Part shown: piece after piece, positions 1 to 9,221 of the stretch
Numbering within the stretch: the first letter of the stretch is position 1
Layout of the letters: the number at the start of each line of letters is the position of its first letter
From: Nothopassalora personata
Taxonomy: Eukaryota > Ascomycota > Dothideomycetes > Mycosphaerellales > Mycosphaerellaceae
Assembly (NCBI GenBank): GCA_033816765.1
Contig: CM066289.1
Location: 3,162,001 to 3,226,000, forward strand
Reading direction: 5' to 3'
Length of the DNA stretch: 64,000 nucleotides
Notes under the pieces: model-generated
Database searches by the model: none
Seen by the model: only the letters and a program-made list of their open reading frames with translations
What the model was told of the DNA's origin: nothing
Position numbers and translations under genes: made by a program

Positions 1-1686
1 GCTCTACTCCTATATCGTTAGCTAGTCGTACGCGAACCGTATAGGCGCCGTAGTAATGCCCCTAGTCCTACGCGTACGACTCTAGATTTAGAAGCTTTAT
101 ACTACTAATAGGCTATATCTAGTATCGGAGTATATACTCGTACGATACTAAGCTTAAATCTACACCGTTATCTAGAAGAAACGTAGCCTCGCGAAAGCCC
201 TTACGCGTCTCGACGGCGCCTCGTAAGTAACGCGCTAGACTCGTATTAACTTACCTTAAGGGGTCTATATAGAAACTCGGACTTAGGAGCGACCCTTACC
301 TAGTCCTCTACCTTTTCCCTATTCGCCCTTCTTAGTTAAAGCCTCGATAGTTTCTAACCTACGAACCGCTTACGCGTCGCAGTCTTTCTATAGGTATCTA
401 TTTCGGTACTCTATCTTATAGTAACCCTTCCTACCGTAGCCGTAGTACTCCGCTTTCGACTTCTAGCTAGTTAAAGACAAGCTACCGGCGTCTCGCTACT
501 AACTCGTACCCGAGGCGCCCGGTACTTAACTCTACTTCTATTACTTTAGGCGATCGGCCCGCTTATATACGCCCTTAGCTTTACGCTTACGACGTATATA
601 CTACCCGTAGTCGTGCCCTCCGCTACTACCTCGGCGCTCGGTACTTTCGATACGCGAGGCTAGCACTACTAGGTCTTCTCTAGTCGTAGGGATATTATAG
701 TAGCTAATATAGCGGACCGTAAGCGAGGCGTAAGCTTCGCTAGTAGGTACCGTATACGTTACGCTTCCGAGTAGTTACCTAACTAGTTCTCTATAATATC
801 TAGCTTAGTTACGAACTATCGCGCTATCTAGTTATCCTTCTATCTCGTAACCTCGTACTCTAATATAACGTTAAGCACGCGATTTATAGGATCGTCGTAT
901 ACGTCTCGGTAGAACTCCTTAAAGTCCTAGTATATATACCCTATAAGGTTAACGGCGCTATAGTTAGTATACTATCGCTCGCTTACCTCTCCGCTAAGGT
1001 ATATAACCCTATATAGGACCTTTAATTCGTCTATCGCGTACATAGTGCCTAAGAGGGCGAAGATAAGTAAGAGCTCCCGAAGGAATACCCTTACCTTCCT
1101 TATCGAATCTCCTCTAAGAGGCGTCGGCTCTTTTAGACGCGGTCGCGTTATATACGCTACGGCCGCGCCTCGTACTATAATATTATCGTTAGTAGTTATA
1201 GAGATAGAGGTAGGGGTTATAGTAGGGAGGTAATCTTCTCTCCTCCCTCCTATACGCTCTAGAGGCGGTACGCTTATAGCGCGTAAGATCTCTAGCCGCT
1301 CGATCTCCCGCTATATTTCTTACTCTTTAATCTTAGCCCGTAAGGCCTCTCTTCTCGTAACTAAGGCTATACGACGCGCCTACTACTATACTCTAGGGCT
1401 TAGGGGCGGCGTAGGCGACTCGCCGTCGTGTCCGTCGCGATCGGGCTCTATAGCGTGTATAGATTATAACGAAGGGAAGCTTTAGAACTATAAGGGCCGT
1501 AAGGCTATAAGGGAATATCGTAATATATAGCACGCCTACGATCTTCTAATCGTAGATAAACTAAAGCTTACTTTCTTCTATCGACGCTATACGCGTCTCC
1601 TAGTGTACGTATACGCGTTACGTACGGTATACTAAGCTAGGTATAGCCGCATTATATGTAAGGGTTAGCTATAGGCTACCCTTATA
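1..1686 (-). mobile_element. Ty3/gypsy element A1, truncated by window edge, RIP-destroyed
   Basis: This is the 5' part (element sense is the minus strand) of a Ty3/gypsy retrotransposon. It comprises a gag remnant at about 1-1440, a leader, and a 5' LTR at 1489-1686. The gag part parallels 6,880-8,310 of element B base for base over long stretches. The gag zinc knuckle is at 406-447, where all four CCHC ligand codons now read Tyr (TGY and CAY changed to TAY). CA and TG dinucleotides are almost absent, which is the RIP signature. The rest of gag-pol lies beyond the left edge. No open frame survives; the 62-codon plus-strand frame at 1045-1233 is antisense to gag. Confidence 0.85.
1489..1686 (-). 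repeat. LTR of type-A gypsy element A1 (5' LTR)
   Basis: About 198 bp. It begins TATAAGGG and ends CCCTTATA, consistent with original TGTAAGGG...CCCTTACA ends after CA-to-TA and TG-to-TA mutation. A diverged second type-A copy is at 8911-9102 and a partial third at 9103-9221. An internal 9-mer at 1561-1569 is the reverse complement of the 9-mer just outside the LTR at 1477-1485 (candidate self-primer and primer-binding site). Confidence 0.8.
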
Positions 1687-1902
1687 GAACCCCTTATAGT
1701 TTCGATACGTTTAACTTACTATTTAATATTACTGTTTAGAATACACCGTAACCTAACCTCTACCTTACTGCTACTTAGTCTTTATAAGATAAGATAGCTA
1801 CTACTTTATTACTTTCCCTCGACTTCCTATTAGCCCGAGAACAAATCCGATTAAGCTTATCTTCTTAACTTATAATATTATTAGGTTATACTAAACCTAA
1901 TA
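1687..1902. other. Unassigned RIP-mutated, AT-rich spacer
   Basis: A 216-bp stretch between LTR A1 and the type-A gag fragment at about 1903-1959. It is rich in TA and poor in CA and TG. A 7-bp inverted repeat (TTAGGTT/AACCTAA) lies at 1881-1900. I see no coding frame and no match to the rest of the window. Confidence 0.5.
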
Positions 1903-1959
1903 GCTATATCTCCTACTCTTTAATCTTAGCCCTTAAGGCCTCTCTTCTCGTAACTAGGG
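1903..1959 (-). mobile_element. Left fragment of type-A gypsy element A2, split by element B
   Basis: This stretch matches A1 around 1309-1365 (gag start/leader region, antisense on the plus strand). The similarity stops at the CTACG target duplication (1960-1964) and resumes after the second copy at 8790-8794. It is therefore one half of the site that element B interrupted. Confidence 0.75.
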
Positions 1960-1964
1960 CTACG
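1960..1964. repeat. Target-site duplication of element B, left copy (CTACG)
   Basis: CTACG directly precedes the left LTR and is repeated directly after the right outer LTR at 8790-8794. Joining the flanks at one copy gives a sequence that follows A1 at about 1356-1410. Confidence 0.8.
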
Positions 1965-2160
1965 TATTAAGGGATGTCGTAATGTATAGCACGCCTACGA
2001 CCTACTAGTCGTAGATGAACTAATTCTTACCTCTTATTTAAGACGCACCGCGCGTCGTAAGGTGTACGTATACGTGTTACGTACGGCTTAGTAGCCGGTC
2101 GCGACCGTATATTATATATAAGGCTACATGTAAGGGTTAGCTACTAGGCTACCCCTTACA
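1965..2160 (-). repeat. Type-B LTR, 3' LTR of element B
   Basis: 196 bp, starting TATTAAGGG (the other copies have TGTTAAGGG) and ending CCCCTTACA. It aligns without gaps to 8358-8553 and 8594-8789, with differences almost all of the CA/TG-to-TA type. The internal 9-mer ctaattctt is at 2020-2028. Confidence 0.9.
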
Positions 2161-2333
2161 ATTGCCTCCCCTCCCGTACGAGCTGTCCTTAGCTCGCTAG
2201 TTACTACGTAGAGGTTCCTACGTACTTCTAGAACTATAGTTACTATACGGCCTACATGCGGGTTACGTACGTGTCGTTATGTAGGTGTAGGTAAGTAAGG
2301 CTTAGTTACTATACCGACGTAGCTAGTTAGGGG

Positions 2334-2340
2334 TATAAAA
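2334..2340 (+). promoter_or_regulatory. TATA-like box of the antisense gene in element B
   Basis: TATAAAA stands on the plus strand 121 bp before the ATG at 2461, in the non-LTR region between the 3' LTR and the end of pol. That is a plausible core promoter for the decayed plus-strand gene at 2461-3388. In a TA-enriched sequence such a box can also arise by chance. Confidence 0.4.
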
Positions 2341-2460
2341 CTCTAGCCTAACCTAGCCCTATTCTCTAGTACGTTCCCTAGCGCACTACCTCCGTTATAC
2401 TACTACTACGTACCCGTACCGCACCCTTACCGTAAGCGCCTCGCTAGTATTATTATTATT

Positions 2461-3388
2461 ATGTCTACCTCGCCCCCGTCCTCTAGCCGCTCCGCCTCCT
2501 TCCGTAGCATTAGTAGCGATAGTACTACTAGCGCCTTAGAAGACGAGCGCCGCTAGGCGGCTCTAGTACGCGACGCACCTAGAACGCCTAGTAGTCGTAA
2601 GCGACTAGTATCCCCCTCGTAGCTACTAACGCCCTCGCCCGCTACTAAGCTCTCGTAGAGGATTAACATATATATACGGTACCTCCTATACTTCGTTAAG
2701 GGTAAGTCTCTACGCGCGCCGCCTACGATTCGTATACTAACTACTTACTAGACGAAGCCGATAACTGTAATAGTGTTACTACCGGCGAGCTCCTAAAGAA
2801 GTGCGGCCGCTATAGGCGTAATAGACATAAGTGCGCGCCTAATACTAGCTACGCTGTCGCCTCGCTAGTAAGCCGCCTACGCGCCGCGCGCTCCTAGCGC
2901 GACTTCCTTACGGCTATAATAGGCTAGGCGCCTATAGACCTCTAGTAGTAGGAGCTAGTAGAGTAGATCCGCCTATGTACCTAGCTAGGTAACGACATTA
3001 CGGAGGTAAGTCGCTACTTCGCTCCTACGAGTCGACTACTACTCGCGGGGGGGGCTCTAGTGCGTCTCCTATGCTTCGGCTAACCCTTTCTATAGGCCAT
3101 TAGGCAGTTTAATGCCTATAAGTATAAGCGTACCGGGGAGACCCGTATACGTGCCCCCGCCGCCGCTACTACTACCGCCGCCCCCGCCGCCGTAGCCCTC
3201 GCGCTCTAGTAGGAGTAGAACCGCGCCCTTAATAGGCTATTCGAACTCGGCCGCGCCGTAAGTCGCATGTTCCTCGTATACGTGTACCCTACTAACCGTA
3301 GTCCTAGTTCCTATAGGCGTAGAACATTAATACTACCGCCGCCGACTAGGCATTCCTACCTAAGTTACTACGCGACGACGACAACTAA
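2461..3388 (+). pseudogene. Decayed spliced gene antisense to pol inside element B (247 codons)
   Basis: The frame runs through exons 2461-2701, 2752-3005, 3096-3257 and 3302-3388 (744 nt). All three introns are canonical on the plus strand only: 2702-2751 (GTAAGT, TACTAAC, TAG), 3006-3095 (GTAAGT, GCTAACC, TAG) and 3258-3301 (GTAAGT, ACTAAC, TAG). Within the joined exons I count 17 in-frame stops, every one TAG, as expected if CAG (Gln) codons were hit by RIP; the final codon is TAA. The N-terminus is Ser/Thr/Pro-rich. The middle has a Cys/Tyr/His/Arg-rich segment in which a Tyr may replace a Cys of a C-x2-C-x6-C zinc-binding pattern. The C-terminal half is Ala- and Gln-rich, probably helical, and ends in Asp-Asp-Asp-Asn. 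I do not recognise the family. It lies inside the element as defined by the LTRs and the target duplication, so it travels with it. Confidence 0.7.
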
Positions 3389-3539
3389 GGCGCTCGCCTT
3401 ATACGCTACTCGCGGGCTCCTCGCCTACTACTACTCTACGTAGCCCCTAGTAGGCGCGCTACTCTTTAGCTTTTGTTTTATTTATAGTTAAGAAAAGTTT
3501 TATTTATGCTCTAGTACTCCTATACTAGTCTCATTTACT

Positions 3540-6500
3540 TCTCCTTAACGTCTTATAGTCGGCTACTATACGATTCGCATGCGTAAGGCCCTCCGCCGGT
3601 TCCTAGCTATTATACTCCTCTAGCTAGTCCTTCTACTAGACTAGATACTATAGCTTACCCTTACGCTTACGCCTATCTAGTACTACCTCTACCTTATACT
3701 CTCCGTCCTTATTAGCTAGAGGGGGTACGGGTCTATCCTTATCGCTACCGATATACGGCTCGAGGAGAGAGACATAGAAGACGTTATAGAGCCTTAAGTC
3801 GGCTAGTAGCGCTAGGCGGTACGCCTACGAACCGATAGCATCCGTAATGCGGTATAGGCCGATAAACTTCGGACCTATCTTCTTCTTTAGCACTACTAGC
3901 TTAAGGTTCTTCGTTAATAATAGAACTAAGTTACCTACGCGGTAGGTCTTAGCTTAGTAGGTCTTATTATAGTAGCGAGCCTAGCTTTCTACTATAGCCT
4001 TCCATCGCTCCTCGAGTATAGCGCGTAGTTTTCGCATACGACTCGTAGCTATTACCGCTACTAGTACTTCCCCCCCCTAGGTCTCGTCTCGAGATCTAGT
4101 TAGTATAGGGGTAATCTTAGGTCGCTAACCGTACGCTATCTCGAACGGACTTATCCGTAGTGTTAGGTAGATACTATTGTTAGCTACGAATTTAGCAACT
4201 ATAAGCTACTTAGCCCACTTAGTTTAATTGTTACTATAGTAATAACAAAGATATTGTTCGAGGGTTTAGTTTACCCTCTTAGTTTAGCCGTTAGTCTAAG
4301 GGTAAAAGGCCGTAGATAGCTTACGCTTTATACGCGCCTCGAAGTAGAAGTTACTGTAAAACTAACTAGTAAAGACCGGACCTCGGTCGCTTACTATACC
4401 TAACGGGACACTATAGTGTCGCACGACTTCGTCTCGTAGGAGCCTCGTAAGCTCTACGGCTATGTAAGTCTTCGTCGTCGGGATATATAAGCTCATTTTT
4501 AAGTAGCGATCGACTATTACTAGGATCGCATTATAGACGTAACCGGCTCGCGTGCTTAGAGGTAGGTCCGTAATAAAATCTATCGTGATTTCCTACTACG
4601 GCCGCTCCGGTCTAGGAAGCGGTTATAGCCTACTATAGGGTCGATAGCGTTTAGCCTTCGAACCCTAGTAGGTTCTATAGGCTTAGACGTATTGCTTTAC
4701 GTCCGTACTAAGTAAGTCCTACTAATAATTACGTCGTAATAGCTCTTTAGTCTTAGTCCTTCTAAAGTAACCCGCGAGGACGTCGTCGTAGTATATACGA
4801 ATTAGATACGACCTAATTGCGTAATCCCTAGGTACTACGATCGCGTCTCCGTAGTACATAAGGTTATCCTTTATATGCTATCCCTTAGCGTCCCTCGCGC
4901 TTAGCGCCTACGCTAAGCATACGATATACTAGTCGTCTTACTACTACGCGATCTTTATTAAGAGTAGGATTAACTTACCCGTCGAGCTATAAGCTTAACC
5001 CTATATTACTATAGCGCACACTACTACTAGTAACGACGGCTTATCTTAATAGGGAAGGTTACCTTTCCGTACTACTATTACCGCGCCTATGTTGCCCTAC
5101 ATCGCCTCGTAGGTAGTAAGCGCGCGCTTTACCGTCGGCTCGCTTGTCCCTTCTAGAGACTCCTTCTAGAAAGATAGCTTACTTTATAAGGTAGGTAGTA
5201 AGTTCGAAGTTTATTATGTTATAGCTACGTAGTTACTACGTCTCGAAGGCGCGTCGGCTAGGTTAGTCTTACCCGGCCGATGCTCCACTATAAAATTAAA
5301 AGACTATAGGAACGTAGCCTATCGAGCTTACCGCCTATTTAGCTACTTTACTATTATAAAGCCCTATAGGTTAGCGTAGTCGACTAGTACTCGCACCGTA
5401 TACGTAGCGCCCTCTAAGTATAGCCTGTAATACTTAAAAGCCTTAACTACTATAAGTAGCTCCTAATCGTGCGTCTCGTAGTTACACTCGGCTAGTATTA
5501 TCTTACGTAAATAGAACGCGATAGGATGCTACTTAGTACTAAACAATTAGGATATAATACCTACGATCGCGAAACCTAAGGCGTCGGTTTCGACTCGCGT
5601 ACGTAGCGTAGGATCGAAGTGCCTAAGTATTAGTGCACCTAAGAATCCGGCCTTAAGCTATCGAAACGCCTACTCTTCGCTTAAGGTCTACGTAAGAGGG
5701 CCCTACTTCTTACCGTCCTTAGATCCCTTTAGTAGGTCCGTTAGGGGCTTATAGACCCTTAAGTATCCTTCTACAAAACGCCGGTAGAAGTTACAAAACC
5801 TAAGGAAGGACTAGACCTTATAAAAGGTCGTAGGTGTAGGCTATTCCTCGATAGCGGCTACCCTACTCCTATCTATCGACACGCCTACGGCGCTTACGAT
5901 AAACCTAAGGAACTCTACACTCTCCTAGAAGAAGTAACACTTCTTAGGGTTTACGAATAGAGTAAACTTCCGTAGCCTCGTAAGCACTTCGCGTACGGCT
6001 CGCACGTGTACCTTACGCGTCTCGCTATAGATAAGGATATTATCTAGGTAGACTACGTAAATGTTATTAACTAAGCCGGTTAGCGCCTTATTAATATACC
6101 CTTAAAAGGTTACTAGTGCGTTAGTTAACCCGAACGGCATTACTAGGTACTCGTAGTGTCCGTATCGCGTACGAAACGCAGTCTTCCACTTATCGCCTCG
6201 CTTAATAGGGATACGATAGTAGGCGTCCTTTAAATCGATTATAGTGAAGAACCTAGAACCTAATAGCCTATCTAGCGTCTCGCTAATTAGGGGCAGGGGG
6301 TATCGGTTCTTTACTATAATCTCATTAAAGCCTCTATAGTCTACATAGAGCCTAAGGGTGCCGTCTTTCTTTAGTACGAATAAGATAGGCGCACCCGCCT
6401 CGCTTACGGACCGCCTAATCTACCCCTTCTCTATAGCTTACGTAAGGTACTCCTTTAAGGCCTCTAACTTAGTTAAGGACTAGTAGTACAGCGGCTTAAA

Positions 6501-8310
6501 AGGGGGTTTCTTTCCTTTAACGAGATTAATCGTATACTTAACCCCGTCGGGCATCTTACGCTTTGCCTACTTATTAGGTGCGTATACATCTCGGAAGTCT
6601 ACAAATTCTTTAGGCTACGAGGGGCCCTCTCCTTCGGGTACTGCTATAGCAATAGCCCGAACACTTATTATATAAACCTACTTTAAGCTCTCGAGATCCC
6701 TAAGGAACTCGCGTACGTTACGCTACTAAATCGTAGGCGTCTCTACACCGTAGTACTACTAGTCCTTATAATCGCTCTTTACGATCCGATTGCGGTGCCT
6801 CTAGGGTCTACCTAAAATCACTAATGGTCTACCTATAGGCACCGCGTAGTAGATAGCGTCACTTACGCGCTCTACTCCCGCGTTATTAGCGAGTCGCAGC
6901 CGAACCGTAAAGGCGCCGTAGCAATACCCTAGGTTATACGTATACGACTCTAACTTCGGTAGCCTTACCCTATTAATAGGTTACATTTAATGTCGGAGTA
7001 CATACTTATACGATACTAGGCTAAGATCCGCACAGTTATCTAGGAGAAACGTGGCCTCGCGAAAGCCCTTACGAGTCTCGACTACGCCTCGTAAGTGACG
7101 CGCTAGACACGTATCTACTCGCCTTAAAGGGTCGACTTTAGGAAAACTCGGACTTAGGAGCGACCTACTTCTAGTCCTCTACCTTTTCCCTAGTCGCTAC
7201 CCTTCTTAGTTAGAGCCTTCGTAGCGTCTACCCTACGAACCGCTTACGCGTTACGGTCCTTCCATAGGTACCTATTTGGGCAATCCGTCTTAATATAACC
7301 CTTCTTATAGCATCTATAGCACTCTGCTTTAGTCCTATCGAAGGTTATAGACGGTCCGCCGGCGTCCCGCTAGTAACTCGCACCCGGGTCGCGCGACGCC
7401 TAACTATGCTTCTACTACTTCGAGCTACGATCGCTTCGCCCTTAGTCGCCCTTAGTCTCTCGCCCGCGGCGACTATACTACCCGCGGTCGTGCCCTCCGC
7501 TACTACGCTCCGTGCTTTTAATACGCGAAGCTAGGATTACTAGTTCCTCTCTAGTTGTTAGGATGTTATAAAACTTAACGATTACGGACCGTAGGCTAGG
7601 CGTAAGCTTAGCGAGTATGTGTCGTACGCGTTACGCCTCCGTATAGTCCCCTAACTAATCCTCTGTAACATCTAGCTTAGTCGTAAACTAACGTACTATC
7701 TAGTTATCCTTCTATTTCACCGCCTCGTACTCTAACATTACGTTAAGTACGCGGTTTATAGGGTTACCGTATGCGTCTCGATAGAACTCCTTAAAGTCCT
7801 AGTATATATACCCTTTAAGGTTAAGGACGCTATAGTTAGCGTACTATCGCTTACTTGCCTCTCCGCTTAGGTATATAACCCTATATAGGACCTTTAACTC
7901 GTTCGTCGCATACGTGCCGCCTAAGAGGGTAAAGATAAGAGAGAGCTCCCTTAGGAATACCTGTGCTTTCTTAATCGAGTCCCCTCTAAAAGGCGTAGGT
8001 TCTTTAAGACGTAAACGTGTCGCATACGATACGACCGCGCCTCGAGCTACGATATTATCGTTAGTTACTATAGATAGAGGAGGGGGAGGGGGAGTAGGGG
8101 ATAGTTCTCCGCCGGATTCGCCCTAAGGGTCCGCCGGCGGTACGCTTACGTCCCGTAAGATCTCTAACTGTTTAATCTCCCTCTATATCCCCTTCTCCTT
8201 AACCTCTACCCGAAGGGCATCCCTCCTTACGACTAAGGCTACACGCCTCGCTTATTGCTAGGCCCTAGGGCTTAGGGGAGCCGTAGGCGTAGCGCTACTG
8301 TCGTCGCGTT
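3540..8310 (-). pseudogene. gag-pol remnant of element B (gag, PR, RT, RNase H, IN, chromodomain)
   Basis: Reading the minus strand from right to left: a gag zinc knuckle at 7280-7321 keeps its three Cys but has His changed to Tyr. A protease motif LLDNCADLSLV lies near 7024-7055. Reverse transcriptase has [11 protein letters not shown] at 6201-6233 and the catalytic box as YLDN instead of YLDD at 6039-6050. The [10 protein letters not shown] thumb/connection follows near 5,780. Integrase has TIDFITDLPL near 4,570-4,600 and GIVSDRGPVFTSQFY near 4,360-4,410. A chromodomain (EYKVEVVLDRRKRKGKL, then YLV and EEYNS*EP) lies at about 3595-3715. Many Gln and Trp codons are now TAG/TAA. The protein is dead, but domain order is intact for a chromovirus. 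Confidence 0.85.
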
Positions 8311-8345
8311 CGGACTCTATAGCGTGTATAGATTATAACGAAGGG

Positions 8346-8354
8346 AAGAATTAG
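8346..8354 (-). other. Candidate primer-binding site for self-priming, element B
   Basis: The plus strand reads aagaattag three bases outside the inner LTR (8358). Its reverse complement ctaattctt lies within the LTR at 8413-8421. In element sense the LTR copy would sit near the 5' end of the transcript and could pair with this site. The same arrangement recurs in type A with a different 9-mer. Confidence 0.6.
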
Positions 8355-8357
8355 AAC

Positions 8358-8553
8358 TGTTAAGGGATGTCGTAATGTATAGCACGCCCACGACCTACTA
8401 GTCGTAGATGAACTAATTCTTGCCTTTTGTTTAAGACGCATTACGCGTCGCAAGGTGTACGCATACGTGTCACGTGCGGCTTAGTAGCCGGTCGCGACCG
8501 CATGTCACATGTAAGGCTACATGTAAGGGTTAGCTACTAGGCTACCCCTTACA
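8358..8553 (-). repeat. Type-B LTR, inner copy at the 5' end of element B
   Basis: 196 bp, TGTTAAGGG...CCCCTTACA, the same length as the other two copies. It is separated from the outer LTR by only 40 bp of leader/primer-binding sequence. The 5' end of the element therefore carries a tandem LTR-leader-LTR unit. Confidence 0.85.
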
Positions 8554-8593
8554 TATAGCGTGTATAGATTATAACAAAGAGAAGAATTAGAAC

Positions 8594-8789
8594 TGTTAAG
8601 GGATGTCGCAATATATAGTACGCCCACGACCTACTAGTCGTAGATGAACTAATTCTTGCCTCTTATTTAAGACGCACCGCGCGTCGTAAGGTGTACGCAT
8701 GCGTGTCACGTGCGGCTTAGTAGCCGGTCGCGACCGCATGTCACATGCAAGGCCACATGTAAGGGTTAGCTACTAGGCTGCCCCTTACA
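8594..8789 (-). repeat. Type-B LTR, outer 5' LTR of element B
   Basis: 196 bp, ending directly at the right-hand CTACG target duplication (8790-8794). It is the least RIP-mutated of the three LTRs, with several CATG/CACA words kept near 8,695-8,760. Confidence 0.85.
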
Positions 8790-8794
8790 CTACG
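8790..8794. repeat. Target-site duplication of element B, right copy (CTACG)
   Basis: Identical to 1960-1964. The sequence after it resumes the interrupted type-A element. Confidence 0.8.
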
Positions 8795-9221
8795 TAACGC
8801 TCCTACTACTATACTCTCGGGCTTAGGGGGGCGTAGGTAAATTGCCGTTACGCGCGTTACGATCGGGCTCTATAGTATATATAGATTATAATAAGGGGAA
8901 GCTTTAGAACTATTAGGGCTATAAGGAGATATTATAATATATAGTATACCTATAATCTTCTAATCGTAGATAAACTAAAGCTTACCTTCTTCTATAGACG
9001 CTATACACGTTACTTAGTGTACGTATACGCATTACGTACGGCTTACTAAGCTAGATATAGCCGTATATTATATATAAGGGTTAGCTATAGGCTACCCTTA
9101 TAACCTTCTTCTATAGACGCTATATGTATTACTTAGTATACGTATACACGTTACGTACGGCTTACTAAGCTAGACATAGCCGTATATTATATATAAGGGT
9201 TAGCTATAGGTTATTCTTATA
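8795..9221 (-). mobile_element. Right part of type-A gypsy element A2 with LTR and partial LTR
   Basis: 8795-8910 matches the A1 leader region (about 1370-1488). 8911-9102 is a 192-bp type-A LTR (TATTAGGG...CCCTTATA). 9103-9221 repeats the last part of the same LTR. The 9-mer aagctttag at 8899-8907 outside the LTR pairs with ctaaagctt at 8975-8983 inside it. Mutation is heavy and similar to A1. Confidence 0.75.

Larger units (their letters stand above)
1965..8789 (-). mobile_element. Chromodomain Ty3/gypsy LTR retrotransposon (element B), nested and RIP-inactivated
   Basis: A 6,825-bp element on the minus strand, bounded by LTRs at 1965-2160 (3') and 8594-8789 (5'), with a CTACG target duplication. 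In element order it has a 5' LTR, a 40-bp leader, a second LTR (8358-8553), the leader again, gag with a zinc knuckle, protease, reverse transcriptase, RNase H, integrase, chromodomain, an extra gene on the opposite strand, and the 3' LTR. Recognisable amino-acid strings interrupted by TAG/TAA and CpA depletion show RIP. It is less mutated than A1: more CA/TG survives near 8,360-8,790, so it is younger or was hit less. A chromodomain and apparent self-priming place it near the MAGGY/sushi/Tf1 chromoviruses (inference). Confidence 0.9.

Noticed and set aside
1045..1233. 62-codon plus-strand frame, similar to the one at 7914-8126
   Set aside because: Both lie antisense to the same part of gag in two copies of the gypsy element; the similarity comes from the shared repeat, not from a protein gene.
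2461..3388. Reading the antisense gene as a single unspliced frame
   Set aside because: The frame breaks at each intron and gains stops other than TAG; splicing the three canonical introns removes these.
7914..8126. 70-codon plus-strand frame ending in a Gly run
   Set aside because: Antisense shadow of gag in element B; no start context, splice signals or RIP pattern of its own.
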